Assembly: GCA_964569715.1 (NCBI GenBank)
Contig: CAZMUD010000006.1
Coordinates: 1-33,131 of the forward strand
Length of the DNA: 33,131 nucleotides
Source of the DNA: CAZMUD01 sp964569715
GTDB lineage: Bacteria; Chloroflexota; Dehalococcoidia; Dehalococcoidales; UBA2162
Reading direction: 5' to 3'
Position numbers and translations under genes: made by a program. The first letter of the stretch is position 1, and each line of letters starts with the position of its first letter. The notes below the pieces were generated by a model. That model had not been told where the DNA came from. It saw only the letters and a list, made by a program, of their open reading frames with translations, and did not search any database. This document shows positions 1-8,586 of this stretch, piece after piece.

Positions 1-1
1 T

Positions 2-2176
2 GTTGGCTTTATTTTCTTAACCTTTGTCCCCGGTATTCTTATCCTCAGAATCCTCAAAGTCCACAACATAAGCACAGCAGAAAGTCTCGTTTATTCAGTT
101 GGTCTAAGTCTTGCCTTCGTTATGTTCTTAGGATTCTTTGTGAACATGCTTTACCCCCTTATCGGTGTTTCCAAGCCGATTTCCCTTTATCCGGTGATAA
201 CTGCCATAACTTTCGTCATATTGATATTGTGCGCTATAGCCTACCTACGAGATAAAGATTTTCTAGCGCCAAAACAAACTGGCTCGCTCCCTTTATTCTC
301 GCCACCCTATTTATTCCTTATTTTGCTGCCTCTTCTGGCTATCCTAGGGGCACTTCTAGTCAACTACCATCAAAATAACATCCTGTTGCTTATCTTCATA
401 GGTGCCGCGGCGGTTACTGTCGCATTAGTAGCCTTTGACAAATTTATCCCGGAAAAGGCGTATCCGCTGGCAATAGTAATGATAGCTATTGCTCTCCTGT
501 ATCAGACGACAGCGACGCTAGCCTCTTCATTTCTGGCGGGGTATGATATCCAGGCTGAATACCTCGTTCAGGGCTGGGTGCACCAAAGCGGCTACTGGAC
601 TCCGACAATACCAGGCAACTTAAATACAGCCCTCAGCCTTATGATATTATGCCCGATATATTCTTTTATACTTAATATGGAGGCAGTGTGGGTATTTAAG
701 ATTATATATCCGCTCTTTTTCTGCCTGGTGCCTTTAGCCCTATTCCAGGCTTACTGCGAGCAACTTGGTAGCAAAAGAGCCTTCTTTTCTGTCCTTTTCT
801 TTATGTCAGTAATCTACTTCTGTGGCGTCGGAAACAGGATGATGATTGCCGAATTATTTTTCGCGCTGCTCATATTGCTGATGGTGGACAGGAGGCTGCC
901 CCCGATACAGAAATCAGCTCTAGCTATAATATGTGTTATGGCGCTTCCAATTTCTTATTATGGGTTAGCCTATATTTGCCTCTTCCTTTTTGCTGCCAGT
1001 TGGCTCTTATTAGCTCTCATGAAAAATAAGACAGCGATACACTGGTGGACAAAACTAACGGCAAGATTTGGCGGCTCACCGGCAAACCCAGGATTAGTAG
1101 CCTCAACTCCAGAGCCACCCCCCATTACCTCTATACTCACCGGCACTCTTGTTACTTTATATATTGTGTTTGCCCTAGGTTGGTACATGTATACCGCCGG
1201 GGTAATAATTACTTCACTTGTAAACATCGGGCAGCATGTAGTTAGCAATATCGGCGAGTTCTTTAATCCACTGGCAAGGGAATCTCTGGTGGTAACAGCC
1301 GTCGGTGCTGACTTTGCGTCAGCATCGGTATCCACTTTGGGGAGAACTTTTAGGGTCTTCCAGTATATCACTCAGATTTTTATTATTACTGGCTTTATCA
1401 GGCTGTTGCTTAAACCCAGGGGGCTCAAATTCAGGGCAGAGTATGTTGCCCTGACCATGGTAAGCGCTCTATTTTTGTTCTTCCTTATAGTCTTACCCTA
1501 TTTCTCAAGCCATCTGGAAGTGGAGAGAGGATATCACTTTTGTCTCTTTCTCCTGTCACCGCTGTGCGTCTTAGGCGGCGAGGCTATCTGGCAAAGCCTG
1601 TCCCGGCTATTCAAAGCCGGTTCATCACGGCTGAAATTCAAAGGATGGCTAGTATTACCATTTAGCTTCAGCAATCCCAGTTCAAATTATTTGAAGTTCC
1701 TGGCCCTGGGGGTGCTCATACCCTATTTCTTATTCAATACTGGCTTTATCTTTGAAATTGCCCGGAGCGAGCTATATAATGTTGTCGATACACCCTCTTC
1801 CGGCGCTTTGAGTGGCTACCGACTGGATGTGAAAGTTTGTAACCACCGAGAACATGCTGCGATGGAGTGGTTACCAGGTGTAGTTGGTAAGAAGCTCACA
1901 ATATATGCTGATGAGTACGGTAAATTAAAATATACTGTTTCTCTTTATGGTCGGTTTAGAGGATTTCCATCTGATGCCAAGCAAATGCCAGAAAATGCCT
2001 ACATTTTCCTTGGGACATGGAACATAGACAAGAACGAAGTAGCCGTTATAATTGGCCGCAGCGAACACAGAAAGTTTGTTCATATCAGCTTGGATGCTCT
2101 TCCAGAATTATCCAGGTTAATAAACAGCAAAAATCTAATCTATAATAACGGTGGGGCTCATGTGCTGGGACCCTAG
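2..2176 (+). CDS. DUF2206-family polytopic membrane protein, 5' end outside window
   Basis: The reading frame is open from base 2, so the gene starts outside the window; the first ATG at 122 is internal. The 724 visible residues begin with hydrophobic helices and carry many more membrane segments up to about residue 590. A C-terminal soluble part of about 130 residues follows. The hydrophobic block around FKIIYPLFF and the preceding polar loop with GYWTPTIPGN match my memory of DUF2206 predicted membrane proteins of Chloroflexota and methanogens. These often sit in polysaccharide loci and have a GT-C-like build, with many helices and an extracytoplasmic domain. A role as a membrane glycosyltransferase or glycan-assembly protein is inferred; no catalytic residue can be assigned. 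A glycosyltransferase gene follows after 17 bases on the same strand. Confidence 0.8.
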   Translation, partial: VGFIFLTFVPGILILRILKVHNISTAESLVYSVGLSLAFVMFLGFFVNMLYPLIGVSKPISLYPVITAITFVILILCAIAYLRDKDFLAPKQTGSLPLFSPPYLFLILLPLLAILGALLVNYHQNNILLLIFIGAAAVTVALVAFDKFIPEKAYPLAIVMIAIALLYQTTATLASSFLAGYDIQAEYLVQGWVHQSGYWTPTIPGNLNTALSLMILCPIYSFILNMEAVWVFKIIYPLFFCLVPLALFQAYCEQLGSKRAFFSVLFFMSVIYFCGVGNRMMIAELFFALLILLMVDRRLPPIQKSALAIICVMALPISYYGLAYICLFLFAASWLLLALMKNKTAIHWWTKLTARFGGSPANPGLVASTPEPPPITSILTGTLVTLYIVFALGWYMYTAGVIITSLVNIGQHVVSNIGEFFNPLARESLVVTAVGADFASASVSTLGRTFRVFQYITQIFIITGFIRLLLKPRGLKFRAEYVALTMVSALFLFFLIVLPYFSSHLEVERGYHFCLFLLSPLCVLGGEAIWQSLSRLFKAGSSRLKFKGWLVLPFSFSNPSSNYLKFLALGVLIPYFLFNTGFIFEIARSELYNVVDTPSSGALSGYRLDVKVCNHREHAAMEWLPGVVGKKLTIYADEYGKLKYTVSLYGRFRGFPSDAKQMPENAYIFLGTWNIDKNEVAVIIGRSEHRKFVHISLDALPELSRLINSKNLIYNNGGAHVLGP

Positions 2177-2193
2177 CCAAGGGACATAAAGCG

Positions 2194-3399
2194 ATGGCTG
2201 GGAAAGAGAAGGCCATGGAAGTAATAAAACCTAATATTCTATACTTTGGTCCTCGCGGACTACAGGGAGGCATTGGGGGGTCGGCTCGGCTTAAAAATAT
2301 GCTGGACATTTTGGGACAGCTCCAAGCCAATACGCAGCTGATTTCCTATTTACCAGGAGAGAAATTCAGGGTGAAACATAAGCAAATAAACAATCATTTA
2401 AATACGACCATCATCTCTGTAAGAAGGTCATCTCCCAAAATTCTTAAGGCATTTGCCCTGCTGCCAATTCTTATATTCGGATTAAGGTATGTTAAGAAAA
2501 GCAATATTATCTTTGCTCACTCACCAGGTATAGTATATGGTTTTCCTGCGCTCATACTGGCCAAAACATTCGGCAAGCCTTTGCTTATCGACCATATGGA
2601 CATTAAAGACCCCGACACACCTGGATTTATCTATAGTAGCGTATTAAGAAATTCAGATACTGTTTTCGCAATAAGCCGATTTTTAGAAGAGGAAGTCAAG
2701 GAGATAGGTTGCCGAAGTGCTGTATATGTTCCTATTTTTATAGATGAAGGTGTCTTTCAAAAAGACCCTTCGGAAAGGGTAAAAATAAGAAAAAAACTGA
2801 ATATAGATAGTAACGAGGTTGTGATTGGATATGCCGGTGCCTTCTCATTTGATGAAGGGTTGTCATTGCTCCTTAAAGCATTTAAGAGCTTGTCTCGTAG
2901 ATATGAGAATATTAAATTGGTCCTAGTTGGTGGGGGAAGCGTACCAGGTTCAGATAATATACCACAACTTATAAGTGAACTGGCGCTCAAGGAAAGGGTT
3001 ATTCTCATCCCTCCGCAACCTTATGAACTGATGCCCGGGTACCTCTCAGCATTTGATATTGCGTGTTCACCAAAATTTGATTGCCCAGCGAATAGAGCAG
3101 CTAACCCGATAAAAATTTATGAGTATATGTCAATGGCTCTACCTACAGTTGCATCGGCGGTGGGTGAAACCTCAAACACTATAGAAAATGGGTATGACGG
3201 ATTTTTGGTTAAACCGGGAGATGAAAAGGACTTAGAAGCAACCTTAGACCATGTTATACAAAATCTGGATTCTGCAAAAGAGGCAGGAGAAAAAGCGAGG
3301 AAAAAAATTCTTAAGAATTATACCCAACAGGTGATGTTAAAGAAAATTAGGCAAGCACTTAGAGAGCTTGGTATTAAAACAATTCGGACAAGCGGTTAA
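2194..3399 (+). CDS. GT4-type glycosyltransferase
   Basis: This 401-residue protein has the two-domain GT-B build of retaining GT4 enzymes, which transfer a sugar from a nucleotide donor to a growing glycan on the cytoplasmic face. The N-terminal domain has a glycine-rich loop near residues 22-31 (RGLQGGIGGS). The C-terminal domain starts near residue 207 (VVIGYAGAFSFDEG) and carries the donor-binding stretch PIKIYEYMSMALP at about residues 303-315, with the acidic residues typical of the family. No signal peptide is seen. The start is the ATG at 2194, with AAGGGA about ten bases upstream; an ATG at 2215 is also possible. It lies 17 bases after the DUF2206 gene and is probably cotranscribed with it. 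Donor and acceptor sugars cannot be told. Confidence 0.88.
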   Translation: MAGKEKAMEVIKPNILYFGPRGLQGGIGGSARLKNMLDILGQLQANTQLISYLPGEKFRVKHKQINNHLNTTIISVRRSSPKILKAFALLPILIFGLRYVKKSNIIFAHSPGIVYGFPALILAKTFGKPLLIDHMDIKDPDTPGFIYSSVLRNSDTVFAISRFLEEEVKEIGCRSAVYVPIFIDEGVFQKDPSERVKIRKKLNIDSNEVVIGYAGAFSFDEGLSLLLKAFKSLSRRYENIKLVLVGGGSVPGSDNIPQLISELALKERVILIPPQPYELMPGYLSAFDIACSPKFDCPANRAANPIKIYEYMSMALPTVASAVGETSNTIENGYDGFLVKPGDEKDLEATLDHVIQNLDSAKEAGEKARKKILKNYTQQVMLKKIRQALRELGIKTIRTSG

Positions 3400-3407
3400 C
3401 ATATTTT

Positions 3408-3416
3408 GGAGGAGGT
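3408..3416 (+). promoter_or_regulatory. Strong Shine-Dalgarno site of the broken oxidoreductase stub
   Basis: GGAGGAGGT lies four bases before a GTG codon at 3421. It is among the best ribosome-binding sites in the window, yet the frame it serves stops after 14 codons. It supports the reading that a real gene once started here. Confidence 0.7.
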
Positions 3417-3420
3417 AATA

Positions 3421-3542
3421 GTGTCTGATAAGGTTAGAGTTGGAATAGTGGGCTGGGTCTCGTAGCTGAGGGACAACATATACCAAGCTTTATGAGATTA
3501 AAGAGGAAGGTCGTTCTCCAAGCCGTTTGTGACAAAAATGAA
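3421..3542 (+). pseudogene. N-terminal stub of a Gfo/Idh/MocA-family oxidoreductase, frameshifted and truncated
   Basis: From the GTG at 3421 the frame reads VSDKVRVGIVG and then hits TAG at 3463. One base further on, the frame from about 3453 reads LGLVAEGQHIPSF, then MRLKRKVVLQAVCDKNE, and ends at TGA 3558. Adding one base near 3453 joins the two into GIVGLGLVAEG. That is the Rossmann GxGxxxxxG start and second beta strand (AVCD) of a Gfo/Idh/MocA dehydrogenase. Similarity stops at about 3542, where the next glycosyltransferase has already begun (ATG 3538). Only about 40 of the usual 330-350 residues remain. The missing base could be a sequencing error, but the loss of the remaining 300 residues could not. 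The fragment does not match the start of either intact Gfo/Idh gene in the window. Confidence 0.8.
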
Positions 3543-4803
3543 AATCTGCTTCATTGCTGACGCTAATAGTATTCACGCCCGGCGTTGGGTTGAGTATTTC
3601 TGTAAACCAGGGAATGAAGTTTTCATTCTTTCCACTACAAGGAACCCTAGACCTCTAGAGGGTGCCGTGGTTTACGACCTCTATACAGGCAAGCCAGTGG
3701 TGCCACAGGCTGAAAATATCACTGTCATCAGCAAATGGTCTTTAAGGTCGTTACTAAAGCGGGTTCTCAGTACCAGGATAGGAAGCTCTCTCATTCTTAA
3801 TAAGTTTACCTCAGGAATTATCTTACTTTATCGGACCTTCCGCCTTGCCGGTAAAGCCAGCGCTATTGTGAAAAAAATGCAGCCAGATTTACTCCACTGC
3901 TTGAGATTTCCTATCGAGGGCTATATCGGAGGGTTGATTGGATACCGCCCTTTGGTCATTTCCAGCTGGGGAAGTGATTTCGTCTTTTTTGCCAATAAAT
4001 ATTTCCTCCTTCGTTGGCTGACCAAAAATGCCATACGGCAGGTTGATGCCTATATCCCTGACACCACTCGCGACAAACATATCGCTGTGCTTTACGGATT
4101 TTCACCGGGCAAACCAACGCTTGTCTTGCCAGTAACTGGCGGCCTCAAGTTGGATGAATTCCCTCCGTATCGTATGCCTAGGGATAATATGCACCGAAAG
4201 AAAATTGGAGTCGACCCGGATACGAACTTACTGATTATGACGCGTCGTTTTAAATCTCCTTTCGCCAACACCCAAGCCTTAATTGAAGCAATGCCACAAA
4301 TTACAAAAGTATTCCACAATACCCTTTGTGTATTAGTTGGCGACATACCCTCTCCAGGGTATTTACAGTTAAGGAGCTTAGCCAAGAAATTAGGAATTGG
4401 AGAGTATGTCCGCTTCATAAATTGGCTGGGATACAGTGACTTTGTAAATTACCTAGCTGCTTCAGACATAATGGTTTCGGTTGGTTTGTATGATGGGTGC
4501 CCTGTGTCCATGCTGGAAGGCATGGTCTGTGGAGTAATTCCGGTTATGAGTAATGATTTTCCTATACGAGAATGGATCACCGATAACTGGAATGGGTATC
4601 TTTTCGATCCTAGAGACCCAGAAAGTATCGCCCAAGCCATTGTCAGGGCTTTAAAAAATAAAGATAGCTTTGAGACGATGAGAAAAAGAAATTGGGATAT
4701 ACTGGCGGAAAGGGCAGATTACTATAGAAATATGAAAATTGCCGAGGAACTTTACCATAAACTAGTACAGGACACACCTGCGGGGAAATCTAACCGGACT
4801 TAA
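3538..4803 (+). CDS. GT4-type glycosyltransferase
   Basis: The 421-residue protein starts MKICFIADANSIHARRW, a typical opening of a GT4 subgroup found in polysaccharide loci. That opening fixes the start at ATG 3538 rather than the GTG at 3529. The N-terminal Rossmann domain contains ISSWGSDF (about residue 140). The C-terminal domain holds DGCPVSMLEGMVCGVIPV near residues 317-334, the acidic donor-binding segment of retaining GT-B enzymes, followed by NGYLFDPRDPE. No good ribosome-binding site precedes ATG 3538; the nearest purine run, AGAGGAAGG, is about 28 bases away. The region upstream is the tail of the oxidoreductase stub, so this gene appears to have been placed here by the deletion or insertion that made the stub. 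It ends 25 bases from the convergent methyltransferase gene. Confidence 0.88.
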   Translation: MKICFIADANSIHARRWVEYFCKPGNEVFILSTTRNPRPLEGAVVYDLYTGKPVVPQAENITVISKWSLRSLLKRVLSTRIGSSLILNKFTSGIILLYRTFRLAGKASAIVKKMQPDLLHCLRFPIEGYIGGLIGYRPLVISSWGSDFVFFANKYFLLRWLTKNAIRQVDAYIPDTTRDKHIAVLYGFSPGKPTLVLPVTGGLKLDEFPPYRMPRDNMHRKKIGVDPDTNLLIMTRRFKSPFANTQALIEAMPQITKVFHNTLCVLVGDIPSPGYLQLRSLAKKLGIGEYVRFINWLGYSDFVNYLAASDIMVSVGLYDGCPVSMLEGMVCGVIPVMSNDFPIREWITDNWNGYLFDPRDPESIAQAIVRALKNKDSFETMRKRNWDILAERADYYRNMKIAEELYHKLVQDTPAGKSNRT

Positions 4804-4828
4804 TTATCAACGAGTATAATTCCTTCTT

Positions 4829-5653
4829 TCACTTATCCGGATGCTTGGCAAAACAATATACTGAATTGCGTAAATTCGGGACAAGAGCTTCAATTAACAT
4901 ACTTGTTCTAATAGCAAGTCCAGCCAGCAAAAATGTGAAGTAATTTCCTTGCTTCCTCTTGAGATTGTGAATAGCTATCCTGGGTGATGATTTTAATTCA
5001 ATATGAATATCCTCAAATCCGGTCATTTCAAGAAGTCTCAAATATTCCTGTGGTGAATATTCTCTATAGTGGCTGAAGTATTTGTCTTGACACCACAAGT
5101 TAAAAGGAATATATGGGTGTTTCCCCATTAATAGTCCCTGTCTTTTAACCAGGGAAATTGCATTAGGTCCACCGAGGCATATGTATCTATTTTTCTTCAA
5201 TACCCGGTATATTTCCCGGAGTTGTTTGATGGGATGGGTTGGCAAATGCTCCATGACATCGAAGGAGGTTACTATATCGAAAGATTCATCTTCATAAGGC
5301 AGCCTCGGCTTTTTCACAAAGTCCTGCTTAACGACATTAATATTAGAACTGCTAAGCAGAGGTAAAGCTGACTTGCAATCACCCATAATATTGTCTGTTG
5401 TATATTCTTCAAACCGATCAATCAAGCACAATTGATATTTCGGGTTGAGTCTTGAAAGAACAAGCAGGTTTACCCCAACTCCTCCACCGCAATCTAGGAT
5501 TTTAGCTGTTTCACTACATCTCTGGATAATTTGGCTAACCTCGTAAAGGTGTTTACCTTTATTCGCAAACAAAAGTGTTTCCTGCACTTCGCTTGGAAAT
5601 AGGGAAACTACATCCTCATAAACTTTGGCAATCGTTTGGTTCTTTTGGTTCAT
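4829..5653 (-). CDS. Class I SAM-dependent methyltransferase
   Basis: This 274-residue protein has a Methyltransf_11-type core. Motif I is ILDCGGGVG (residues 52-60). An acidic residue ends strand 2 in LCLIDRF, and FDIVTSFDVMEHLP lies at 125-138. The loop after motif I is long and contains an insert of about 20 residues. A C-terminal extension of about 80 residues with a hydrophobic stretch (FTFLLAGLAIRTSMLIEAL) may lie against the membrane or bind a substrate. This is the last gene of the minus-strand run and lies 46 bases after the RmlD-like gene. A role in methylating a sugar or a lipid-linked intermediate is inferred from the neighbourhood only. Confidence 0.82.
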   Translation of the reverse strand: MNQKNQTIAKVYEDVVSLFPSEVQETLLFANKGKHLYEVSQIIQRCSETAKILDCGGGVGVNLLVLSRLNPKYQLCLIDRFEEYTTDNIMGDCKSALPLLSSSNINVVKQDFVKKPRLPYEDESFDIVTSFDVMEHLPTHPIKQLREIYRVLKKNRYICLGGPNAISLVKRQGLLMGKHPYIPFNLWCQDKYFSHYREYSPQEYLRLLEMTGFEDIHIELKSSPRIAIHNLKRKQGNYFTFLLAGLAIRTSMLIEALVPNLRNSVYCFAKHPDK

Positions 5654-5699
5654 TCCCTTTTCTGCCCTACTGAGCCTAATTATGGCTTTTATCTATATG

Positions 5700-6602
5700 C
5701 TACCTTGGCTCAGCCTTTTTATTTTCGCAAAACCTTTGTAAGCCGTCTCGGAGGTTGGGTAGCTCTCGGCCAAAGATGCCCTTGAACTTCTCTGTTGACA
5801 GGGACAAGTCCTGTTGACGTCTGGCTTTAAAAGTGACTTCTGCTATCTTACCATGGCGAATTGGCGCAGGGCTGAAATTAAATATCTCGGCCAAGGCTAT
5901 CCCAAAATCGTACTTCGAACATCGTTCCGAGCCGGCAATATTGAGCACTCCCCTAAAATCGGATTTAGCCACTACCTCAAGTGCTTCGGCAAGATGGGTT
6001 ACTTCCATAGGGGTAAAATAATAGTCAGTGAAAAGAGTTATGGTTGTCTGCTCCTTTAAGCTATTGAATACCCATTCGCTAAAGGTAGGTGGGTGATGCT
6101 CGGGACTCCAGCCATAGAAATTAGTCCGCACGATAACCGCGTTGTCGTGTGCCGCTAGAATTCTTTCTTCCGCCTCCAGTTTCATTTTACCATACACATT
6201 CACCGGTGCTGGCGGGTCATCTTCCGAATACATTGAGCCAGTGCCATCAAAGAGGTGATCCGTGGAAATGTGAATTAAACGTATCCTGTGACGCTGGGCA
6301 AACCTTGCCAAATTCTCGGCTGTTTGTACTATTATAGAGTATGCCAGTCGGGGCTCTTCTTCGCAATTGTCCAAGTTGGCTAGCCCCACCGTGTTAACAA
6401 TGATTTCAGGCTTAACCGTTGATAAAAGCTGCTCAGCAAAACCAGCCTCGAGTAAGTCCCCCCTAACAAAATTCTTGAGTTCAGAAGAATAAGAGGAGTG
6501 GCAGGAGGTGGCAAAAACCTCGTGGTCATTTTTTGCCGAGAAGAACCTGGCTAAATTAGAGCCTAAAAGTCCATTTGAGCCGGTTATAAGTATCCTCATC
6601 AT
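5700..6602 (-). CDS. RmlD-like NAD(P)-dependent sugar reductase (extended SDR)
   Basis: The 300-residue protein matches the RmlD/dTDP-4-dehydrorhamnose reductase family in length and motifs. The nucleotide-binding loop is GSNGLLG (8-14), followed by the family signature STDHLFDG (113-120) and a catalytic YGKMK (Tyr137, Lys141). RmlD reduces the 4-keto group of a dTDP-6-deoxy-hexulose in the cytoplasm. No RmlA, RmlB or RmlC gene is present in the window, so the true substrate could be another keto-sugar nucleotide. It starts ATG-ATG (6602 or 6599) and lies 26 bases after the GNAT gene. Confidence 0.83.
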   Translation of the reverse strand: MMRILITGSNGLLGSNLARFFSAKNDHEVFATSCHSSYSSELKNFVRGDLLEAGFAEQLLSTVKPEIIVNTVGLANLDNCEEEPRLAYSIIVQTAENLARFAQRHRIRLIHISTDHLFDGTGSMYSEDDPPAPVNVYGKMKLEAEERILAAHDNAVIVRTNFYGWSPEHHPPTFSEWVFNSLKEQTTITLFTDYYFTPMEVTHLAEALEVVAKSDFRGVLNIAGSERCSKYDFGIALAEIFNFSPAPIRHGKIAEVTFKARRQQDLSLSTEKFKGIFGRELPNLRDGLQRFCENKKAEPR

Positions 6603-6628
6603 TTCGACTACTTATGGTTTGGCTGGTC

Positions 6629-7705
6629 CTAGATACCGTCAGAATCTCCCATGGTGAAATGCCACTTATAGGCTTTGTTAAGAATTTTATTGCCAAGTTG
6701 GCTCTTATAGCATATTAGCGGAATCTTCGTCCAGGGCAAGAATCCCAGCCTAACCAAGTTTTTATAGTAAAAATTTCCCTTCACTGCCCAAGTAGAGATA
6801 ATGTCAACCTTGTTACTCCGAAACACCTCAAGTAAAGCGACAACTAATCTATTGAACACCCTGCGGTTATTTTCAAGGGTTAGAAAATCGACCATAAAAC
6901 CAACCCTTCTATCCTCCATATCACTGATTCTGGCTATCATGTAGCCTGAGACTTCTCCCTCCTTGCTTCTGGCAATCAGAATTAAGTAGCGATTAGGAGC
7001 AGATACGTACCTCCACTCCAGGTACTTCTTATCCCGTACTAGTATAACATCATAGTCTGCGCCAACCCTCTCCCACAATTTTTCTACATCCTCAGGAAAT
7101 GACGAGACCTGAGAGACAGCTAGGTTGCTTTTGTTAACTCCAATAGTGGCGAGTTTGAAAATGACCCGGGAGATAATTTCTAAGAGGGGAGAAAGAATCC
7201 TAGCGACTAAAGAGCTTTTTAGTTTTTGACTAAGGATTTTTTTCATATTCAGTGGCCTGCCTAAATAGTACAACCTTGGTGAGGTTATCTGCCCATAACC
7301 TAACTTGTTTATATAGCCAGGCAGTGAATTGGTATTTGGGAAGCCGTAAATGAAATCTATCCCTTTCTTGAGAGCCTCTGATGTGGTACTTTTGACCAGA
7401 GAAGTGAATATGCCTTTCCCCTGATGCTCGGCAAGAGTAAAAGTATCCCCGGTTTCAGCCGCAAGTATTGTTCCCCCCAATATCTTCATCTTTTTTGGCG
7501 TCATGCTGGCCGTAGCCACAATTCTGTCACCATCTTCAGCCAGCCATATATATCCCGGCTCCGCCGGGTTATCACAGCATTTCCACTTATGATACTCAGG
7601 CTCCTCAACCTTCACCAGCCGACTTGCCGGAAAGCTCCTGCGGAATTCGGTGATTCTTGGAATATCGCTATAATTAAACCTTCTTAAGCGCCATCCCTTT
7701 GCCAT
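6629..7705 (-). CDS. GNAT-family N-acyltransferase
   Basis: The protein has 358 residues from the preferred ATG at 7705. That ATG overlaps the TGA of the upstream deacetylase by one base (TGATG), with AGGAAGGG just before it; a longer frame from 7774 would run 70 bases into the deacetylase gene. The N-terminal half is a GNAT fold with the acyl-CoA loop EHQGKGIF at 93-100 and a strand/loop FIYGFPNTNS. The second half (from about residue 185) looks like another, degenerate GNAT domain (YLILIARSKEGEVSGYMIAR, then FMVDFLTL), so this may be a tandem GNAT. It probably acylates an amino sugar. Tight coupling to the deacetylase suggests the two act on the same substrate. Confidence 0.82.
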   Translation of the reverse strand: MAKGWRLRRFNYSDIPRITEFRRSFPASRLVKVEEPEYHKWKCCDNPAEPGYIWLAEDGDRIVATASMTPKKMKILGGTILAAETGDTFTLAEHQGKGIFTSLVKSTTSEALKKGIDFIYGFPNTNSLPGYINKLGYGQITSPRLYYLGRPLNMKKILSQKLKSSLVARILSPLLEIISRVIFKLATIGVNKSNLAVSQVSSFPEDVEKLWERVGADYDVILVRDKKYLEWRYVSAPNRYLILIARSKEGEVSGYMIARISDMEDRRVGFMVDFLTLENNRRVFNRLVVALLEVFRSNKVDIISTWAVKGNFYYKNLVRLGFLPWTKIPLICYKSQLGNKILNKAYKWHFTMGDSDGI

Positions 7706-8580
7706 CAGCGTTCCCTTCCTATTGAGAATATCCGCCGTAAAAATTGCTGAAAACCCAGTCGATATCTCTCCCAATCGTAAGCCCCTCTCACTTTGTTCTT
7801 AAACCTGAGAAATGAGTCACACCCTTCGAAGGCGACCCGGCTGAGTTCGAAAAAATCACTTTTTATAGTATTACCAGGACCCATTCCGTCCAAAGCCACT
7901 CTGTAGCCTACAGCTTTAACCAGACTTTTGACTGTTTCATTCAACTCGCCATAAGGATAGCTGAAACTTATTACCGGCTTGGATAATATCTCTTCCAGGC
8001 GCTGTTTGGAACCCTTTAGCTCTTCACTAGCCACACTTTCCTCAACCTGAGTCAGAGCAGGGTGGCTCTTAGTATGGGAACCAAATGAGAAGCCGCCGTC
8101 GCTCATGGTGAGGAGCATCTCCCGGGTAAGCGGTAGCCAATCCTCCTTGTTTTCTTGAAATTGGGCAAGCAATTGCTCGTCCCATTCTAACCACTGAAAC
8201 GGTTCCTCGCTATCTATATAATCGGAAACTATGAAAAAAGTCGCCTTAAAATTATATTTTTCCAAGACAGGGAACGCATTGATGTAATTCTCCATGTAGC
8301 CATCGTCAAAGGTAATGATTACCGATTTCGGCGGCGGCTTAATCTTCTTTTCCTTGTAGGCTACGAATTGGTCTAGCGTTATCACATTAAACTTATTGCG
8401 AAACAGGTATTCCATTTGTAGGGCGAATGAGGCTGGAGGAACAGCATGGTCATGGTACTTGTTTGGTGGCAAATCACATACCTTGTGATAAAGCAGGATA
8501 CAGACCTTTTTCCTCCCGATTAAGGCATATAGAGGAAAATTTATAATAGCCCTCAGGCAATCAACAATAGAATCGTGCAA
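7705..8580 (-). CDS. Polysaccharide deacetylase (CE4, NodB domain), apparently cytoplasmic
   Basis: All main CE4 motifs are visible. Motif 1 is TFDDG (90-94), with Asp92 and Asp93. Motif 2 is SHTKSH, with metal ligands His169 and His173. Motif 3 is SYPYGE (207-212). The family removes N- or O-acetyl groups from sugars using a divalent metal. The 291-residue protein starts with a TTG at 8580, preceded by GGGGGAGA inside the end of the upstream gene; no other start fits. It has no clear signal peptide, only a short hydrophobic N-terminal stretch. This suggests action on a cytoplasmic nucleotide- or lipid-linked sugar rather than a finished polymer. Its stop overlaps the start of the GNAT gene by one base. 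Confidence 0.88.
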   Translation of the reverse strand: MHDSIVDCLRAIINFPLYALIGRKKVCILLYHKVCDLPPNKYHDHAVPPASFALQMEYLFRNKFNVITLDQFVAYKEKKIKPPPKSVIITFDDGYMENYINAFPVLEKYNFKATFFIVSDYIDSEEPFQWLEWDEQLLAQFQENKEDWLPLTREMLLTMSDGGFSFGSHTKSHPALTQVEESVASEELKGSKQRLEEILSKPVISFSYPYGELNETVKSLVKAVGYRVALDGMGPGNTIKSDFFELSRVAFEGCDSFLRFKNKVRGAYDWERYRLGFQQFLRRIFSIGRER

Positions 8581-8586
8581 TAGTTT

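Noticed and set aside
4802..4821. Short inverted repeat AATTAT...ATAATT between the convergent genes, considered as a bidirectional terminator
   Set aside because: Six A/T pairs with an eight-base loop and no clear U-run; too weak to call.
7706..7774. Longer start of the GNAT gene at 7774
   Set aside because: It would overlap the deacetylase by 70 bases, while ATG 7705 sits in a TGATG junction with a ribosome-binding site.
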